A DNA stretch of 64,000 nt from Limimaricola sp964022235 (GCF_964022235.1 NZ_CAXHZL010000001.1:372001-436000), one strand, 5' to 3'. Numbered from the stretch's first letter, positions 25,563-35,617 are shown. Numbers and translations are program-made. The notes: generated by a model not told the origin, from the sequence alone.

Positions 25563-26237
25563 TCAATCGCCGTTGGCGGGAACCCGCCGAGCGTGTCGTG
25601 TCAAGGGGTTACGCGCTCCACGCCGCCGCAGCACCGCCTGCGCGGTCTGTACCAGTACCCACATGTCGAGACAGGGGCTTGCGTGCCTCTGATACAGCAT
25701 GTCGAGCGTGGCTTTGCGCGGCACGCACCGGCGCCGATAGACCGCGTCGGTTTCCCCAGGCGAACGGCAGGCCGCAAGCAGACGTTCTTCGGTGGCATGG
25801 TAGCGCAAGCTTGCCAGCCCGGTGATTCCCGGCCGCGATCGCAGCACCTGCTCATAGAGCGCGGGAAAAGCGTCGACATAGACGCGCAGCGGCGGTCGCG
25901 GCCCCACGAGGCTGATGTCGCCACGGATCACGTTCCAAAGCTGCGGCAGCTCGTCGGCACGGCTGCGACGCAGCAACCGGTGCAGCCGCGACATGCGCGC
26001 CGACTTGTCGCCGCCGGTCACGCCGGTGGCGCGGGTGCCATAGGCGGCGGGGCGCATGGTGCGCAGCTTGATCAGGCCGAATGCCTCATCCGGTGTGCGC
26101 ATCCGTTCGGCGACATAGAAGATCGGCCGCCCCTCGACCAGCAGCAGCACCAGCATCAGCACCGCCAGCAGCGGCCAAAGCAGCGCCAGCAGCAGGATCG
26201 AGACCACGAGGTCGAAGGCGCGTTTGCTCGGTGTCAT
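25563..26237 (-). CDS. undecaprenyl-phosphate sugar transferase (initiating glycosyltransferase)
   Basis: 224 residues, bacterial sugar transferase family (PF02397). Hairpin membrane helix in the first 40 residues, then LIKLRTMRP, RRSRADELPQLWNVIRGDISLVGPRP and SRPGITGLASLR, all hallmark motifs. It transfers a sugar 1-phosphate from a UDP-sugar to the lipid carrier. Starts at ATG 26237, overlapping the upstream epimerase stop by 4 bp, and precedes the CapD-like gene. Confidence 0.9.
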   Translation of the reverse strand: MTPSKRAFDLVVSILLLALLWPLLAVLMLVLLLVEGRPIFYVAERMRTPDEAFGLIKLRTMRPAAYGTRATGVTGGDKSARMSRLHRLLRRSRADELPQLWNVIRGDISLVGPRPPLRVYVDAFPALYEQVLRSRPGITGLASLRYHATEERLLAACRSPGETDAVYRRRCVPRKATLDMLYQRHASPCLDMWVLVQTAQAVLRRRGARNPLTRHARRVPANGD

Positions 26238-27082
26238 GCGAGACTCCATCCCGCGAGTCGGGCCTCGGCCACCAGCCCCGGTGCGCGCGCCGCGGCCACG
26301 GGCCCCGTGATCGCGGCCAGCCGGGCCGTGTCGAGCCGGGTTCGGGGCAGCGCGCTTTCGGGGGCGGGGCGCCATTGCCAGCTCACGCCGGCGGTGGCAA
26401 GGATCTCCTCCATGCCGACGTCGCCCGGTTGGGCGAGATTGAGGATCGCGGGCAGGTTCGGGGCATTGATCAGCGCCGACAGCAGCTTGGCCAGCGTCAG
26501 CGGGCCGATATAGGCGCGCCGGGGCGCGCCGCCGTCGGCGAAGCGGTCGAGCGTCACCGGACCCGCACCCATCGCGCCGAACAGCTGGTCGCAGCCCGCC
26601 ACATTGGCAAGACGCAAGCAGCAGGCGACCGGCGCCTCCGGCCCAAGCCGCGCGATCTCCTGTGAGACGACTTGCTCCATCTCCAGCTTGGCTGCGCCGT
26701 AAGGGGCGGCGGGGCTGGCGTTCTCCTCCCGGCAGGTGTCGCTCGCCCGGCCGTAAACCGCGGCGGACGACATCAGCAGAACCGGTCCGAGCCCGTCGCG
26801 CGCCGCCAGACGCAGCGCGGCACGGGCGAGGTCCGTGTTCCCGGCCAGCGCCTCGGGCGACCCTTCGGTGACGCCTGCGAGCACGATGACCCCATGCACC
26901 GGGCGCGGCAGCAGCGGCGCCTCCTCGTTCATGTCCCATGCATAAGCGCCCCGGCGGCCATGCCAAAGCGCAGCGCGGCCTTCGGGCCAGTGCCCGCCGT
27001 CGGCAAGACAACGCAGGGCCCGGCCAAGCCTGCCGGTGCCGCCGAGAATCAGGGGGCCTGTATGCTGCGGAGCTGTGTCCAT
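26234..27082 (-). CDS. NAD-dependent epimerase/dehydratase family protein
   Basis: 282 residues. Rossmann start LILGGTGRLGRALR, MSSAAVYGRA serine region and the Tyr-Lys pair in PYGAAKLEME. A sugar-nucleotide reductase or epimerase by family; substrate unknown. An open frame continues upstream to 27496 but overlaps the phosphatidyltransferase gene, so ATG 27082, just before the conserved fold, is taken. Co-transcribed with the sugar transferase (ATGA overlap). Confidence 0.82.
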   Translation of the reverse strand: MDTAPQHTGPLILGGTGRLGRALRCLADGGHWPEGRAALWHGRRGAYAWDMNEEAPLLPRPVHGVIVLAGVTEGSPEALAGNTDLARAALRLAARDGLGPVLLMSSAAVYGRASDTCREENASPAAPYGAAKLEMEQVVSQEIARLGPEAPVACCLRLANVAGCDQLFGAMGAGPVTLDRFADGGAPRRAYIGPLTLAKLLSALINAPNLPAILNLAQPGDVGMEEILATAGVSWQWRPAPESALPRTRLDTARLAAITGPVAAARAPGLVAEARLAGWSLA

Positions 27083-27123
27083 GGTTTCGGCTAGCCGATT
27101 GGCGCTAACAAAACCAGATGTCG

Positions 27124-27732
27124 CTAGTTCGGGAAGGCCCTGCGGGCGCCGATCAGCCGCAAGGTGCCGCTCAGATAGCACAGCGTCCCGAAGATCCAGG
27201 CCAGCGGCGCGAACCAGACGGGCAGCAAGCACAGCGCCACGAAGAAGCCGATCGTCTCGGTCCCCTCCAGCAACCCGTTCGAAAAATAGAGCGATTTCAC
27301 CCCTTGGGCCGAAGTCTCCATCCCCCGCTTTTCGGCGAGGATCGCGTAGCCTAGAAAAGTCGTGCCATTGAAATAGAAGGCAGCAAGCAGGAAGCCGCCG
27401 GCCGCTCCGTTGCCGGCCGGATCCGCCAGCACGAAGCCCAAGGGGATCGCGCCGTAAAACGCGAAGTCGGCGGCGATGTCGAGATAACCGCCCCAATCGG
27501 TGCGCCGCGTTGCCCGCGCCACCGCCCCGTCGAGACCGTCGGCAAGGCGCGAGGCCAAAAGCGGCAGCAGCGCCCAGAGCGGTGCACCCAGAGCGATCAT
27601 CGCCGCCGCCGCGAGGCCCAGTACCAGCCCCGCCAGCGTTACCCCGTCGGCGGTGGCGCCTGCGCGCGCCAAGACCCGGCCAAGGGCGTTGAGCGGCGGG
27701 TCGATCAGGCGGCGGGCTGCGGCGTCGAGCAT
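27124..27732 (-). CDS. CDP-alcohol phosphatidyltransferase family protein
   Basis: About 202 residues, six hydrophobic segments. The complete family motif is present: DGLDGAVAR, eight residues, then GGYLDIAADF, giving the D-x2-DG-x2-AR-x8-G-x3-D-x3-D metal/CDP site. It would transfer a phosphatidyl or similar group from a CDP-linked donor to an alcohol at the inner membrane. Product unknown. ATG 27732 chosen because the longer start at 27789 adds a charged leader not typical of the family. Confidence 0.85.
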   Translation of the reverse strand: MLDAAARRLIDPPLNALGRVLARAGATADGVTLAGLVLGLAAAAMIALGAPLWALLPLLASRLADGLDGAVARATRRTDWGGYLDIAADFAFYGAIPLGFVLADPAGNGAAGGFLLAAFYFNGTTFLGYAILAEKRGMETSAQGVKSLYFSNGLLEGTETIGFFVALCLLPVWFAPLAWIFGTLCYLSGTLRLIGARRAFPN

Positions 27733-27844
27733 CTGGGCTATTCTCTCAAGGGGCGGTCCATCATCGCGCCGCGCTGCTCGCGCGTCCATGATGCCCGCCG
27801 GCGATGACGCGATGGTGAGACCGCGTCATGATCATGGGGCGGCA

Positions 27845-28315
27845 TCACATCGTGTCGTCGATGATCGGCTGCATCGAGACATAGGTGGAGGTGCCCGCGA
27901 CGCCGGGCAGGGCCGAGATCTTGGTGCCGAGCACCTCGCGGTAGCTGCGAATGTCGCGGGTCCGCACCTTCAGCAGGTAATCGAAGCTGCCTGCGATCAG
28001 GTGGCACTGCTCGACCTCGGTGATCAGACGAACGGCGGCGTTGAAGGCGTTGAGCGATTTTTCGGTGGTGTCTGCCAGCCGCACCTCGACGAAGGCGACG
28101 TGGTCGAGGCCGAGCTTGGCGGGGTCGATCACGGTACGAAACCCGCGAATCACGCCCTTTTTCTGAAGCCGCTTCAGCCGTACCTGGCAGGGGCTTTTCG
28201 ACAGCCCGACCCGGATGGCGAGTTCGGTCACCGGAAGCCGAGCATTTGCTGCCAGTTCGGCGAGAATGCGGTAGTCGGTGCGGTCAAGATGGCTGCCAGT
28301 GTCGGAATTGCTCAT
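27845..28315 (-). CDS. putR: Lrp/AsnC-family regulator of proline use
   Basis: 156 residues. N-terminal HTH (YRILAELAANARLPVTELA, VGLSKSPCQVRLKRLQKKG) and a C-terminal RAM domain with GSFDYLLKVRTRDI. Divergent from putA with a 123-bp promoter region; this matches PutR of alphaproteobacteria, which activates putA in response to proline. An antisense open frame continues upstream across putA but has no coding logic. Confidence 0.85.
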   Translation of the reverse strand: MSNSDTGSHLDRTDYRILAELAANARLPVTELAIRVGLSKSPCQVRLKRLQKKGVIRGFRTVIDPAKLGLDHVAFVEVRLADTTEKSLNAFNAAVRLITEVEQCHLIAGSFDYLLKVRTRDIRSYREVLGTKISALPGVAGTSTYVSMQPIIDDTM

Positions 28316-28353
28316 CTTTCGTCCCGCAATTGGCGATGAAATCAACGCAAAAA

Positions 28354-28385
28354 GCGCGTTTTCCTTCGATCTTCGGGAAACGCGC
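28354..28385. promoter_or_regulatory. inverted repeat in the putR-putA promoter region
   Basis: GCGCGTTTTCC (28354-28364) and GGGAAACGCGC (28375-28385) form an inverted repeat with one mismatch and a 10-bp centre, midway between the divergent starts. A likely binding site for PutR (Lrp-type regulators bind such pairs); not tested. Confidence 0.45.
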
Positions 28386-28438
28386 CTTAGCTGTTCAGGG
28401 ATAGGATGAACCGGAATTTTACTCAAGGGGGTCCGCCA

Positions 28439-31400
28439 ATGAGCGAGCTTGTCGATCTGCGTCACCGCATCCGTGCCGATCATCGACGCGACGAGACCGC
28501 GGTTCTTGCTGATCTGATGGCCGCCAACCCGATCTCCGACGATCTGCGCGCCGCCGCGACCCGTCGCGGTGCCGCCTTGGTGCGCGCGATCCGCAACGAC
28601 ACGCGCCCCGGCATCATGGAGGCTTTCCTTGCCGAATACGGTCTCTCGACCCGCGAGGGCATCGCGCTCATGTGCCTCGCCGAGGCACTGTTGCGCGTGC
28701 CCGACGCCCAGACCATCGACGCGCTGATCGACGACAAGATCACGCCATCGGACTGGAGCGCGCACTTGGGCAAGGCGGCCTCGCCGATGGTCAACGCTTC
28801 GACATGGGCGCTCATGCTCACCGGCAAGGTGCTCGATGAAAAAGGCGAGGGGCTGGGCCTCGTGCTGCGCCGCGCCATCAAGCGTCTGGGAGAGCCGGTG
28901 ATCCGCACCGCCACCTATGCCGCGATGCGCGAGATGGGCCGCACCTTCGTGCTGGGCCGCGACATCGACGAGGCGATCAAGCGCTCGCGTGGCAATGCCA
29001 AGAAGGGCATGACCTACAGCTACGACATGCTGGGCGAGGCGGCGCTGACCGCCAAGGACGCCGCGGGCTTCATGAAGAGCTACGAGGGCGCCATCGCGCG
29101 GATCTCCAAGGAAGCCACCGCACGCGACATCCGCGACAACCCCGGCATCTCGGTCAAGCTTTCGGCGCTGCATCCGCGCTACGAGGAGGCCCAGCGCGAG
29201 CGGGTCATGGCCGAGCTGGTGCCGCGCCTCACCAAGCTCGCCCGCGCCGCCAAGAAGGGCAACATGGGTCTCAACGTCGATGCGGAGGAGGCCGACCGGC
29301 TCGACCTGTCGCTCGACATCATCGAGGCGGTGCTCTCGGACCCCGAGCTTGCCGGCTGGGACGGCTTTGGCGTCGTGGTGCAGGCCTTTGGCCGCCGCGT
29401 CGGCCCGGTGATCGACTGGCTCTACGCGCTGGCCGAAAAGCACGACCGCAAGATCATGGTCCGCCTCGTCAAGGGCGCCTACTGGGATACCGAGATCAAG
29501 CGCGCGCAGGTCGAGGGCCTCGAGGATTTCCCGGTCTTCACCGAAAAGGCCGCCACCGACGTGGCGTGGCTGTCCTGCGCCAAGCGTCTGCTGGGCATGA
29601 CCGACCGGATCTATCCGCAGTTCGCCACGCACAACGCGCACTCCGTCGCCGCCGTCATGGAGATGGCGGGAGAGCGGCGCGATTTCGAGTTCCAGCGCCT
29701 GCATGGCATGGGCGAGGCGTTGCACGACAAGCAGGTCGAAAGCGACGGCACCCGACTGCGCATCTACGCCCCCGTCGGTGCGCACCGCGACCTGCTGGCC
29801 TATCTGGTGCGTCGCTTGCTTGAGAACGGTGCCAACTCCAGCTTTGTGAACCAGATCGTCGACGAGAAGGTGCCCGCAGAAGTGGTCGCCGCCGATCCGT
29901 TCGAAAAGCTGGGCGGCGCGCGCCCCAAGGTGCTGCGCGATCCGCGCGCGCTGTTCCAGCCCGAGCGCGAGAACTCGCGCGGCTGGGATCTGACTGCCGT
30001 CGACGCGCTGGCCGAGTTCGACGCGGGGCGCGACGCGTTCCGTCACACCCAATGGCGCTCCGAGCCGATCCTCGCCACCGAGGAGCCCGCCGAGGGTGCC
30101 GAGGTGCTGCCCGTCACCAACCCCGCCGATCCCTCCGATGTGGTGGGCGAGGTGATGATGTCGTCGGAGGCCGATGTCGAGAACGCCATCGCCCATGCGC
30201 GTCGTTGGCAGGCCCCGGCTTCGACCCGCAGCGCCGCACTGCGCCGCGCCGCAGACGTGTTTGAGGAACACGCCCACGAGTTCTTCGCCCTTACCGCGCG
30301 CGAGGCGGGCAAGACGCCGAAAGACGCCGTGGCCGAGCTGCGTGAGGCGGTCGACTTCCTGCGCTATTACGCGGCGCGGGGCGAAGAGCTGAAGGACCCG
30401 GCCCGGGGCACCTTCGCCTGCATCAGCCCGTGGAACTTCCCGCTGGCGATCTTCACCGGGCAGGTCGCCGCCGCTCTCGCCGCCGGGAACGCCGTGCTGG
30501 CCAAGCCCGCGGAATCCACGCCGCTGACCGCCGCACTGGGCGTGCGGCTGCTGCACGAGGCCGGTGTGCCGCGCGACGCGCTGCAGCTTTTGCCTGGTGC
30601 GGGCAAGGTTGTGGGCGCGGCGATCACCTCCGATCCGCGCATCGCGGGCGTGTGCTTCACCGGTTCGACCGAGACCGCGATCGGCATCGACCGTGCGATG
30701 GCCGCCAACATGGACCCGACCGCGCCGCTCATCGCCGAGACGGGTGGTCTCAACGCGATGATCGTCGATTCCACCGCGTTGCCGGAGCAGGCGGTGCGCG
30801 ACATCGTCAACTCCGCCTTCCAATCGGCGGGCCAGCGCTGTTCGGCGCTGCGGATGCTGTATCTGCAAGAGGACATCGCCGGGCACTTCCTCGAGATGCT
30901 CAAAGGCGCTGCCGAAGAGATGGGCATCGGCGATCCGTGGAACCATGCTACCGACGTGGGCCCGGTCATCGACGCACGCGCCGAGAAGGGGATTGTCGAG
31001 CATCTCGAAAAGGCCAAGCGCGATGGTCGCCTTGTGTGGCAGCTCGATACGCCCGCGAAAGGCCACTTCATCGGTCCGACGCTGATCAAGCTCAATGGCA
31101 TCGAGGAACTGGAACGCGAGATCTTTGGCCCGGTGCTGCACGTCGCCACCTTCAAGGCGGGCGAGATCGACGCGGTGATCGACGCGGTAAACGCCACCGG
31201 CTACGGCCTCACCTTTGGCCTGCACACCCGCATCGACGAGCGGGTCGAGCAGGTGACGCAGCGCGTGAAGGTCGGCAACCTTTATGTGAACCGCAACCAG
31301 ATCGGCGCCATCGTCGGCTCCCAGCCCTTCGGTGGCGAGGGGCTTTCGGGCACCGGGCCCAAGGCGGGCGGGCCGCGCTACGTCGCGCGCTTTACCGAGC

Positions 31401-31915
31401 CGATGCGCATCGCGTCGCTTCCTGCCAACGGCCGCGAGGTGCCGAGCGAAAAGGTGCAGGCGCTGCTCGATGCCGTCACCCCCGATCTCGACCGGCGAGA
31501 CACCGTCACCCTTCCGGGGCCGACGGGCGAGTCGAATCGTCTTTCGGTCGTGCCACGCGGCAAGGTGCTCTGCCTCGGCCCGTCGGTCGATGAGGCACTT
31601 GCGCAGATCGAGGCGGCGCATGCCGCGGGCTGTGCCGCTGTCGGCATTGCGCCGGGTCTGTCGGGCGAGGGCAACCTCGATGGCACGCTCGACCCGGCGG
31701 CGCTCGAGGCGCTTTCGGGCTTTGACGCCGTGGTATTGCGCGGCGGCGCGGAAACCCTGCGTCCGCTGCGTCAGGCTCTCGCCAACCGGGAAGGCAAGCG
31801 CATCCCGCTGCTCTCAGAAGAGGACTTCGCGCTGCGGCTTCAGCTTGAGCGTCACGTCTGCGTCGACACCACAGCGGCGGGTGGCAACGCCAGCCTGCTC
31901 GCCAGCGTCGGCTAA
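28439..31915 (+). CDS. putA: bifunctional proline dehydrogenase / L-glutamate gamma-semialdehyde dehydrogenase
   Basis: 1158 residues. FAD-dependent proline dehydrogenase domain (about 80-460; SVKLSALHPRY, VVVQAFGRR, VRLVKGAYWDTEIK) and aldehyde dehydrogenase domain (about 540-1000; SPWNFPLAIFTGQ, AETGGLNAMI, nucleophile in SAGQRCSAL). It oxidises proline to glutamate in two channelled steps. No ribbon-helix-helix DNA-binding segment precedes the first domain, so it is not the self-repressing type; PutR fills that role. ATG 28439 has AAGGGGG upstream. A long C-terminal domain follows the dehydrogenase. Confidence 0.96.
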   Translation: MSELVDLRHRIRADHRRDETAVLADLMAANPISDDLRAAATRRGAALVRAIRNDTRPGIMEAFLAEYGLSTREGIALMCLAEALLRVPDAQTIDALIDDKITPSDWSAHLGKAASPMVNASTWALMLTGKVLDEKGEGLGLVLRRAIKRLGEPVIRTATYAAMREMGRTFVLGRDIDEAIKRSRGNAKKGMTYSYDMLGEAALTAKDAAGFMKSYEGAIARISKEATARDIRDNPGISVKLSALHPRYEEAQRERVMAELVPRLTKLARAAKKGNMGLNVDAEEADRLDLSLDIIEAVLSDPELAGWDGFGVVVQAFGRRVGPVIDWLYALAEKHDRKIMVRLVKGAYWDTEIKRAQVEGLEDFPVFTEKAATDVAWLSCAKRLLGMTDRIYPQFATHNAHSVAAVMEMAGERRDFEFQRLHGMGEALHDKQVESDGTRLRIYAPVGAHRDLLAYLVRRLLENGANSSFVNQIVDEKVPAEVVAADPFEKLGGARPKVLRDPRALFQPERENSRGWDLTAVDALAEFDAGRDAFRHTQWRSEPILATEEPAEGAEVLPVTNPADPSDVVGEVMMSSEADVENAIAHARRWQAPASTRSAALRRAADVFEEHAHEFFALTAREAGKTPKDAVAELREAVDFLRYYAARGEELKDPARGTFACISPWNFPLAIFTGQVAAALAAGNAVLAKPAESTPLTAALGVRLLHEAGVPRDALQLLPGAGKVVGAAITSDPRIAGVCFTGSTETAIGIDRAMAANMDPTAPLIAETGGLNAMIVDSTALPEQAVRDIVNSAFQSAGQRCSALRMLYLQEDIAGHFLEMLKGAAEEMGIGDPWNHATDVGPVIDARAEKGIVEHLEKAKRDGRLVWQLDTPAKGHFIGPTLIKLNGIEELEREIFGPVLHVATFKAGEIDAVIDAVNATGYGLTFGLHTRIDERVEQVTQRVKVGNLYVNRNQIGAIVGSQPFGGEGLSGTGPKAGGPRYVARFTEPMRIASLPANGREVPSEKVQALLDAVTPDLDRRDTVTLPGPTGESNRLSVVPRGKVLCLGPSVDEALAQIEAAHAAGCAAVGIAPGLSGEGNLDGTLDPAALEALSGFDAVVLRGGAETLRPLRQALANREGKRIPLLSEEDFALRLQLERHVCVDTTAAGGNASLLASVG

Positions 31916-31993
31916 GGGCAACGGGGCCCTTTGCAAGGCTCCGACCGCCGCGCTGCCCGATTGGTCAAAGCGGGGCGTATGCGGATGAACTGA

Positions 31994-32034
31994 AGAAACG
32001 GCGTCGCTCTAAAGGGTGACGCCGTTTCTCTTTT
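31994..32034 (+). terminator. Rho-independent terminator of putA
   Basis: AGAAACGGCGTC and GACGCCGTTTCT make a perfect 12-bp stem with a 12-base loop, followed by CTCTTTT. It lies about 80 bp after the putA stop. The rest of the 234-bp gap up to 32150 shows no ORF. Confidence 0.85.
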
Positions 32035-32149
32035 GGCGCTCACAGGCTTCCAGTGTCACGGCGAAGTGTCGCCGAGCCCCGAAAAACAGGGACCGCGTTT
32101 CGCTGGATCGGGTCTAAGCTTTGTACGTCATTAGCCAGGGGAGGGGCGC

Positions 32150-35100
32150 ATGACGATGCAGATGTCGCTCGACGACAAGTATGCGGCCGAAACCGGCCAC
32201 GTGTTTCTGACCGGTGTGCAGGCGCTTGTGCGCCTGCCGATGACCCAGATGCGGCGTGACCGCGCGGCGGGGCTCAACACCGGCACATTCATCTCAGGCT
32301 ATCGCGGCTCGCCGCTGGGCGGATACGACCAGCAGCTCATGGCCGCGAAAAAGCATCTCGACCCGCTCGACATCGTGTTCCAGCCGGGGGTGAACGAGGA
32401 CCTCGCCGCCACCGCCGTTTGGGGCAGCCAGCAGCTCGGCCTGTCGGAAGGCGCGCGCAAGGACGGTCTTCTGGGCCTGTGGTACGGCAAGGGGCCGGGC
32501 GTCGACCGCTCGGGCGACGTGCTGAAACACGCCAACGCGGCGGGCACCTCGGCCAACGGCGGCGTGCTGGCCTTTGCGGGCGACGACCACACCTGCAAGT
32601 CTTCCTCGATCCCGCACCAGTCGGACCATGCCTTCATCTCGGCCTTGATGCCGATGCTGTATCCCAGCTCCGTGCACGAGTTCCTCGAACTGGGCCTCTT
32701 GGGCATCGCCATGTCGCGCTACTCGGGCTGTTGGGTTGGCTACAAAGTGATCTCCGAGACGGTCGAGACCTCGACCGTGGTCGATCTGGGCCAAGAGCGG
32801 CGGCAGTTCCTGCGGCCCACCGACTTCGAGATGCCCCACGGCGGGCTGAACCTGCGCTGGCCCGACGCGCCGCTTGATCAGGATGAGCGTTTGCAGGAGC
32901 ACAAGGGCTTTGCTGCGCTGGCCTTCGCCCGCGCCAACCGAGTGGATCAGGTGACCATCGACACGCCCAAGGCCCGGTTTGGCATTGTTGCCTCGGGCAA
33001 GGCTTACGAGGATGTGCGTCAGGCGCTGGCCGAGATGGGCCTTGGGCCCGATGAATGGGCGGCGATCGGCCTGCGTCTCTACAAGGTGCGCATGCCGTGG
33101 CCGCTTGAGCCCGAGGGCATCAGGCATTTCTCCGAAGGGCTCGACGAGGTACTGATCGTCGAGGAACGCCGCGAGATCATCGAGAACCAGATCAAGCAGC
33201 AGCTCTTCAATTGGCGCGCCGACGTGCGGCCCCGCATCATCGGCAAACACGATGAGAAGGACCGCCCCTTCCTGTCGCTGAGCCAGGGCCTGACCGTCGG
33301 CTCCGTCGGGCGCGCCATCGCCGACCGATTGCTGCACATCGACCTGCCGGAAGGCTTGCACGACCGGATCGAGGCCGAGCTGCGCCGTCTTGAAGCGGGT
33401 CATGCCCGGGGACAGGCGCATGAGGCGCCGATCACCCGGCTGCCGCATTACTGCCCCGGCTGCCCGCACAACACCTCGACCAAAGTGCCCGAGGGCTCCA
33501 AGGCGATGGCGGGCATCGGCTGCCACTACATGGTGCAGTGGATGGACCGGAACACCGAGACCTTCACCCACATGGGCGCCGAAGGCGTGCCTTGGACCTC
33601 GATCGGCCGCTTCACCGAGGAAAAGCACCGCTTCGTCAACTTGGGCGATGGCACCTTCTTCCACTCAGGCCACCTCGCGATCCGCCAGTCGGTCGCGGCG
33701 AAGGCCAACATCACCTATAAGATCCTCTACAACGACGCCGTCGCGATGACCGGGGGCCAGAAGGTCGACGGGCCGCTCTCGCCCGAGCAGGTGACGCATC
33801 AGGTCCACCACGAGAACGTGGCCAAGATCGTGCTGCTCTCGGATCATCCCGAGAATTACGACCGCGTCGATCTCGCCCCCGGCACCGAGATCCGTCATCG
33901 CGACGATGTCGACGCGGTGATGAAGGAGCTGCGCGAGATCGAGGGCGTCACCGTTATGGTCTATGTCCAGACCTGCGCCGCCGAGCTGCGCCGCCGCCGC
34001 AAGCGTGGCAAGGCCGAGGACCCTGACATGCGGGTGCATATCGACCCGGCGGTCTGCGAAGGCTGCGGCGACTGCTCAGTGCAGTCGAACTGCATCGCGG
34101 TCGAGCCGCTGGAGACCGAACTGGGCCGCAAGCGCCAGATCAACCAGTCCGCCTGCAACAAGGACTTTTCCTGTCTCAAGGGCTTCTGCCCCAGCTTCGT
34201 CACCGTGCGTGGGGCCAAGCTGCACAAGCGCCCGGCGGCGCAAGGCCCGGATGTCTCGGGCCTGCCCGAACCGACGCTGCCCGAGATCACCCGACCGTGG
34301 AACATCGCCGTCACCGGGGTGGGGGGCACCGGCGTGCTGACCATCGGCGCACTCTTGGGCGTCGCGGCGCATATGGAGGGTCTGTCGCCGATGATCCTCG
34401 ACATGGCCGGTCTCGCGCAGAAGGGCGGCGCGGTGCTGAGCCATATCCGTATCTCGACGCATGAGCGGCCCGCGACGGCGCCGCGCATCGCCACCGGGAC
34501 CGCCGACCTGCTGCTTGCCGCCGATAGCGTCGTCGCGGCATCGAAGGATGGCGTGACACTGTGCGACACGAACCGCACCCACGCGGTGATGAGCACCAAG
34601 CTCTCGCCCACCTCCGACTTCGTGCGTCAACGCGACTTCGACTTCCGCTCGGCGGGCGTCATGCGCGCGGTGGAAAAGTCGGTGCGGTCGGGCGAGCATT
34701 TCCATGATTTCGCCCATGTCGCGCGGGAGCTCTGCGGCGACGAGATCGCGGTGAACATCATGATGCTGGGCTATGCTTGGCAGCAGGGCTTCATCCCGGT
34801 GGGCCGCGAAGCGATCGCCGAGGCGGTGCGCCTTAACGGTGTGGCGGTGCAGTCCAACCTCGATGCTTTCGACTGGGGCCGCGTCATGGCCGCGGAGCCC
34901 GCGCGGGTCATCGCCGAGATGGGCGAGGCCGACGCGCCGCCGCATTTGCCGCAGGCGAGCATGTCGCTCGATCAGCTCGTGGCGCATCGCACCGGCCACC
35001 TGACCGACTATCAGGATGCCAAGCTCGCCCGCCGCTATACCGACCGTTTGGCCCGGATGCGTGCGGTGGTGAACGGTAGCGCGCAGGGCGACAGGATCAT

Positions 35101-35617
35101 TCGCGCGGTCGCGCAGAACTACGCCAAGCTGCTGTCTTACAAGGACGAATACGAGGTAGCGCGGCTGTTCACCCGGCCCGAGTTCGCAGACAACCTGAAA
35201 AAACAGTTCGACGGCGATTACCGCATCGCCTTCAACCTCGCGCCGCCGGGCCTGCCGGGTACGGACGGCGAAGGCCGCCCGAAAAAGCGTGAGTTCGGGC
35301 CGTGGATGCTCAAGGCGTTCAAGCTACTGGCGCAGGGCAAGCGCCTGCGCGGTACGGCGTTTGACGTCTTCGGCCGCACCGAGGAGCGCCGCGCCGAGCG
35401 GGCGTTGATCGACGCTTTTGAGGCGGACATGGACCTCGCGCTGGAGCGGCTGGGGCGGGGGCACGACGCCGAAATCCTCAAGCTTCTGGAACTGCCCGAC
35501 CAGATCCGCGGCTTCGGGCCGGTGAAGCTGGCGGCGATGGAGCAGGCGGCGCCGATCCGCGACGCGCTCCGCGCCGCGATCGAGAACGACACGCCGCACC
35601 AAGTGGCGGCGGAATAG
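32150..35617 (+). CDS. fused indolepyruvate-type ferredoxin oxidoreductase (alpha-beta fusion)
   Basis: 1155 residues. Order: pyruvate-oxidoreductase-like N-terminus (GYRGSPLGGYDQQL, GKGPGVDRSGD), TPP-binding part (CPGCPHNTS, MAGIGCHYM, NLGDGTFFHSG), a Fe-S stretch (CEGCGDCSVQSNC and CNKDFSCLKGFC), then the gamma-type domain beginning at VTGVGGTGVLTIGALLG. Enzymes of this group oxidise arylpyruvates and related 2-oxo acids to acyl-CoA with ferredoxin. It stands 10 bp before ivd in the leucine operon, so 4-methyl-2-oxopentanoate is a possible substrate. AGGGGAGGGG precedes the ATG. Confidence 0.88.
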   Translation: MTMQMSLDDKYAAETGHVFLTGVQALVRLPMTQMRRDRAAGLNTGTFISGYRGSPLGGYDQQLMAAKKHLDPLDIVFQPGVNEDLAATAVWGSQQLGLSEGARKDGLLGLWYGKGPGVDRSGDVLKHANAAGTSANGGVLAFAGDDHTCKSSSIPHQSDHAFISALMPMLYPSSVHEFLELGLLGIAMSRYSGCWVGYKVISETVETSTVVDLGQERRQFLRPTDFEMPHGGLNLRWPDAPLDQDERLQEHKGFAALAFARANRVDQVTIDTPKARFGIVASGKAYEDVRQALAEMGLGPDEWAAIGLRLYKVRMPWPLEPEGIRHFSEGLDEVLIVEERREIIENQIKQQLFNWRADVRPRIIGKHDEKDRPFLSLSQGLTVGSVGRAIADRLLHIDLPEGLHDRIEAELRRLEAGHARGQAHEAPITRLPHYCPGCPHNTSTKVPEGSKAMAGIGCHYMVQWMDRNTETFTHMGAEGVPWTSIGRFTEEKHRFVNLGDGTFFHSGHLAIRQSVAAKANITYKILYNDAVAMTGGQKVDGPLSPEQVTHQVHHENVAKIVLLSDHPENYDRVDLAPGTEIRHRDDVDAVMKELREIEGVTVMVYVQTCAAELRRRRKRGKAEDPDMRVHIDPAVCEGCGDCSVQSNCIAVEPLETELGRKRQINQSACNKDFSCLKGFCPSFVTVRGAKLHKRPAAQGPDVSGLPEPTLPEITRPWNIAVTGVGGTGVLTIGALLGVAAHMEGLSPMILDMAGLAQKGGAVLSHIRISTHERPATAPRIATGTADLLLAADSVVAASKDGVTLCDTNRTHAVMSTKLSPTSDFVRQRDFDFRSAGVMRAVEKSVRSGEHFHDFAHVARELCGDEIAVNIMMLGYAWQQGFIPVGREAIAEAVRLNGVAVQSNLDAFDWGRVMAAEPARVIAEMGEADAPPHLPQASMSLDQLVAHRTGHLTDYQDAKLARRYTDRLARMRAVVNGSAQGDRIIRAVAQNYAKLLSYKDEYEVARLFTRPEFADNLKKQFDGDYRIAFNLAPPGLPGTDGEGRPKKREFGPWMLKAFKLLAQGKRLRGTAFDVFGRTEERRAERALIDAFEADMDLALERLGRGHDAEILKLLELPDQIRGFGPVKLAAMEQAAPIRDALRAAIENDTPHQVAAE

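Noticed and set aside
28439..28600. DNA-binding ribbon-helix-helix domain in PutA
   Set aside because: The N-terminus starts directly with the helical arm of the proline dehydrogenase part; no such domain is present and a separate PutR exists.
27845..31621. Very long minus-strand open frame (over 1200 codons) across putA
   Set aside because: It is the antisense shadow of putA, fused to the true putR at its end. The protein is rich in His/Arg/Gly as expected for a reversed GC-rich gene, and no family motif is seen outside the putR part.
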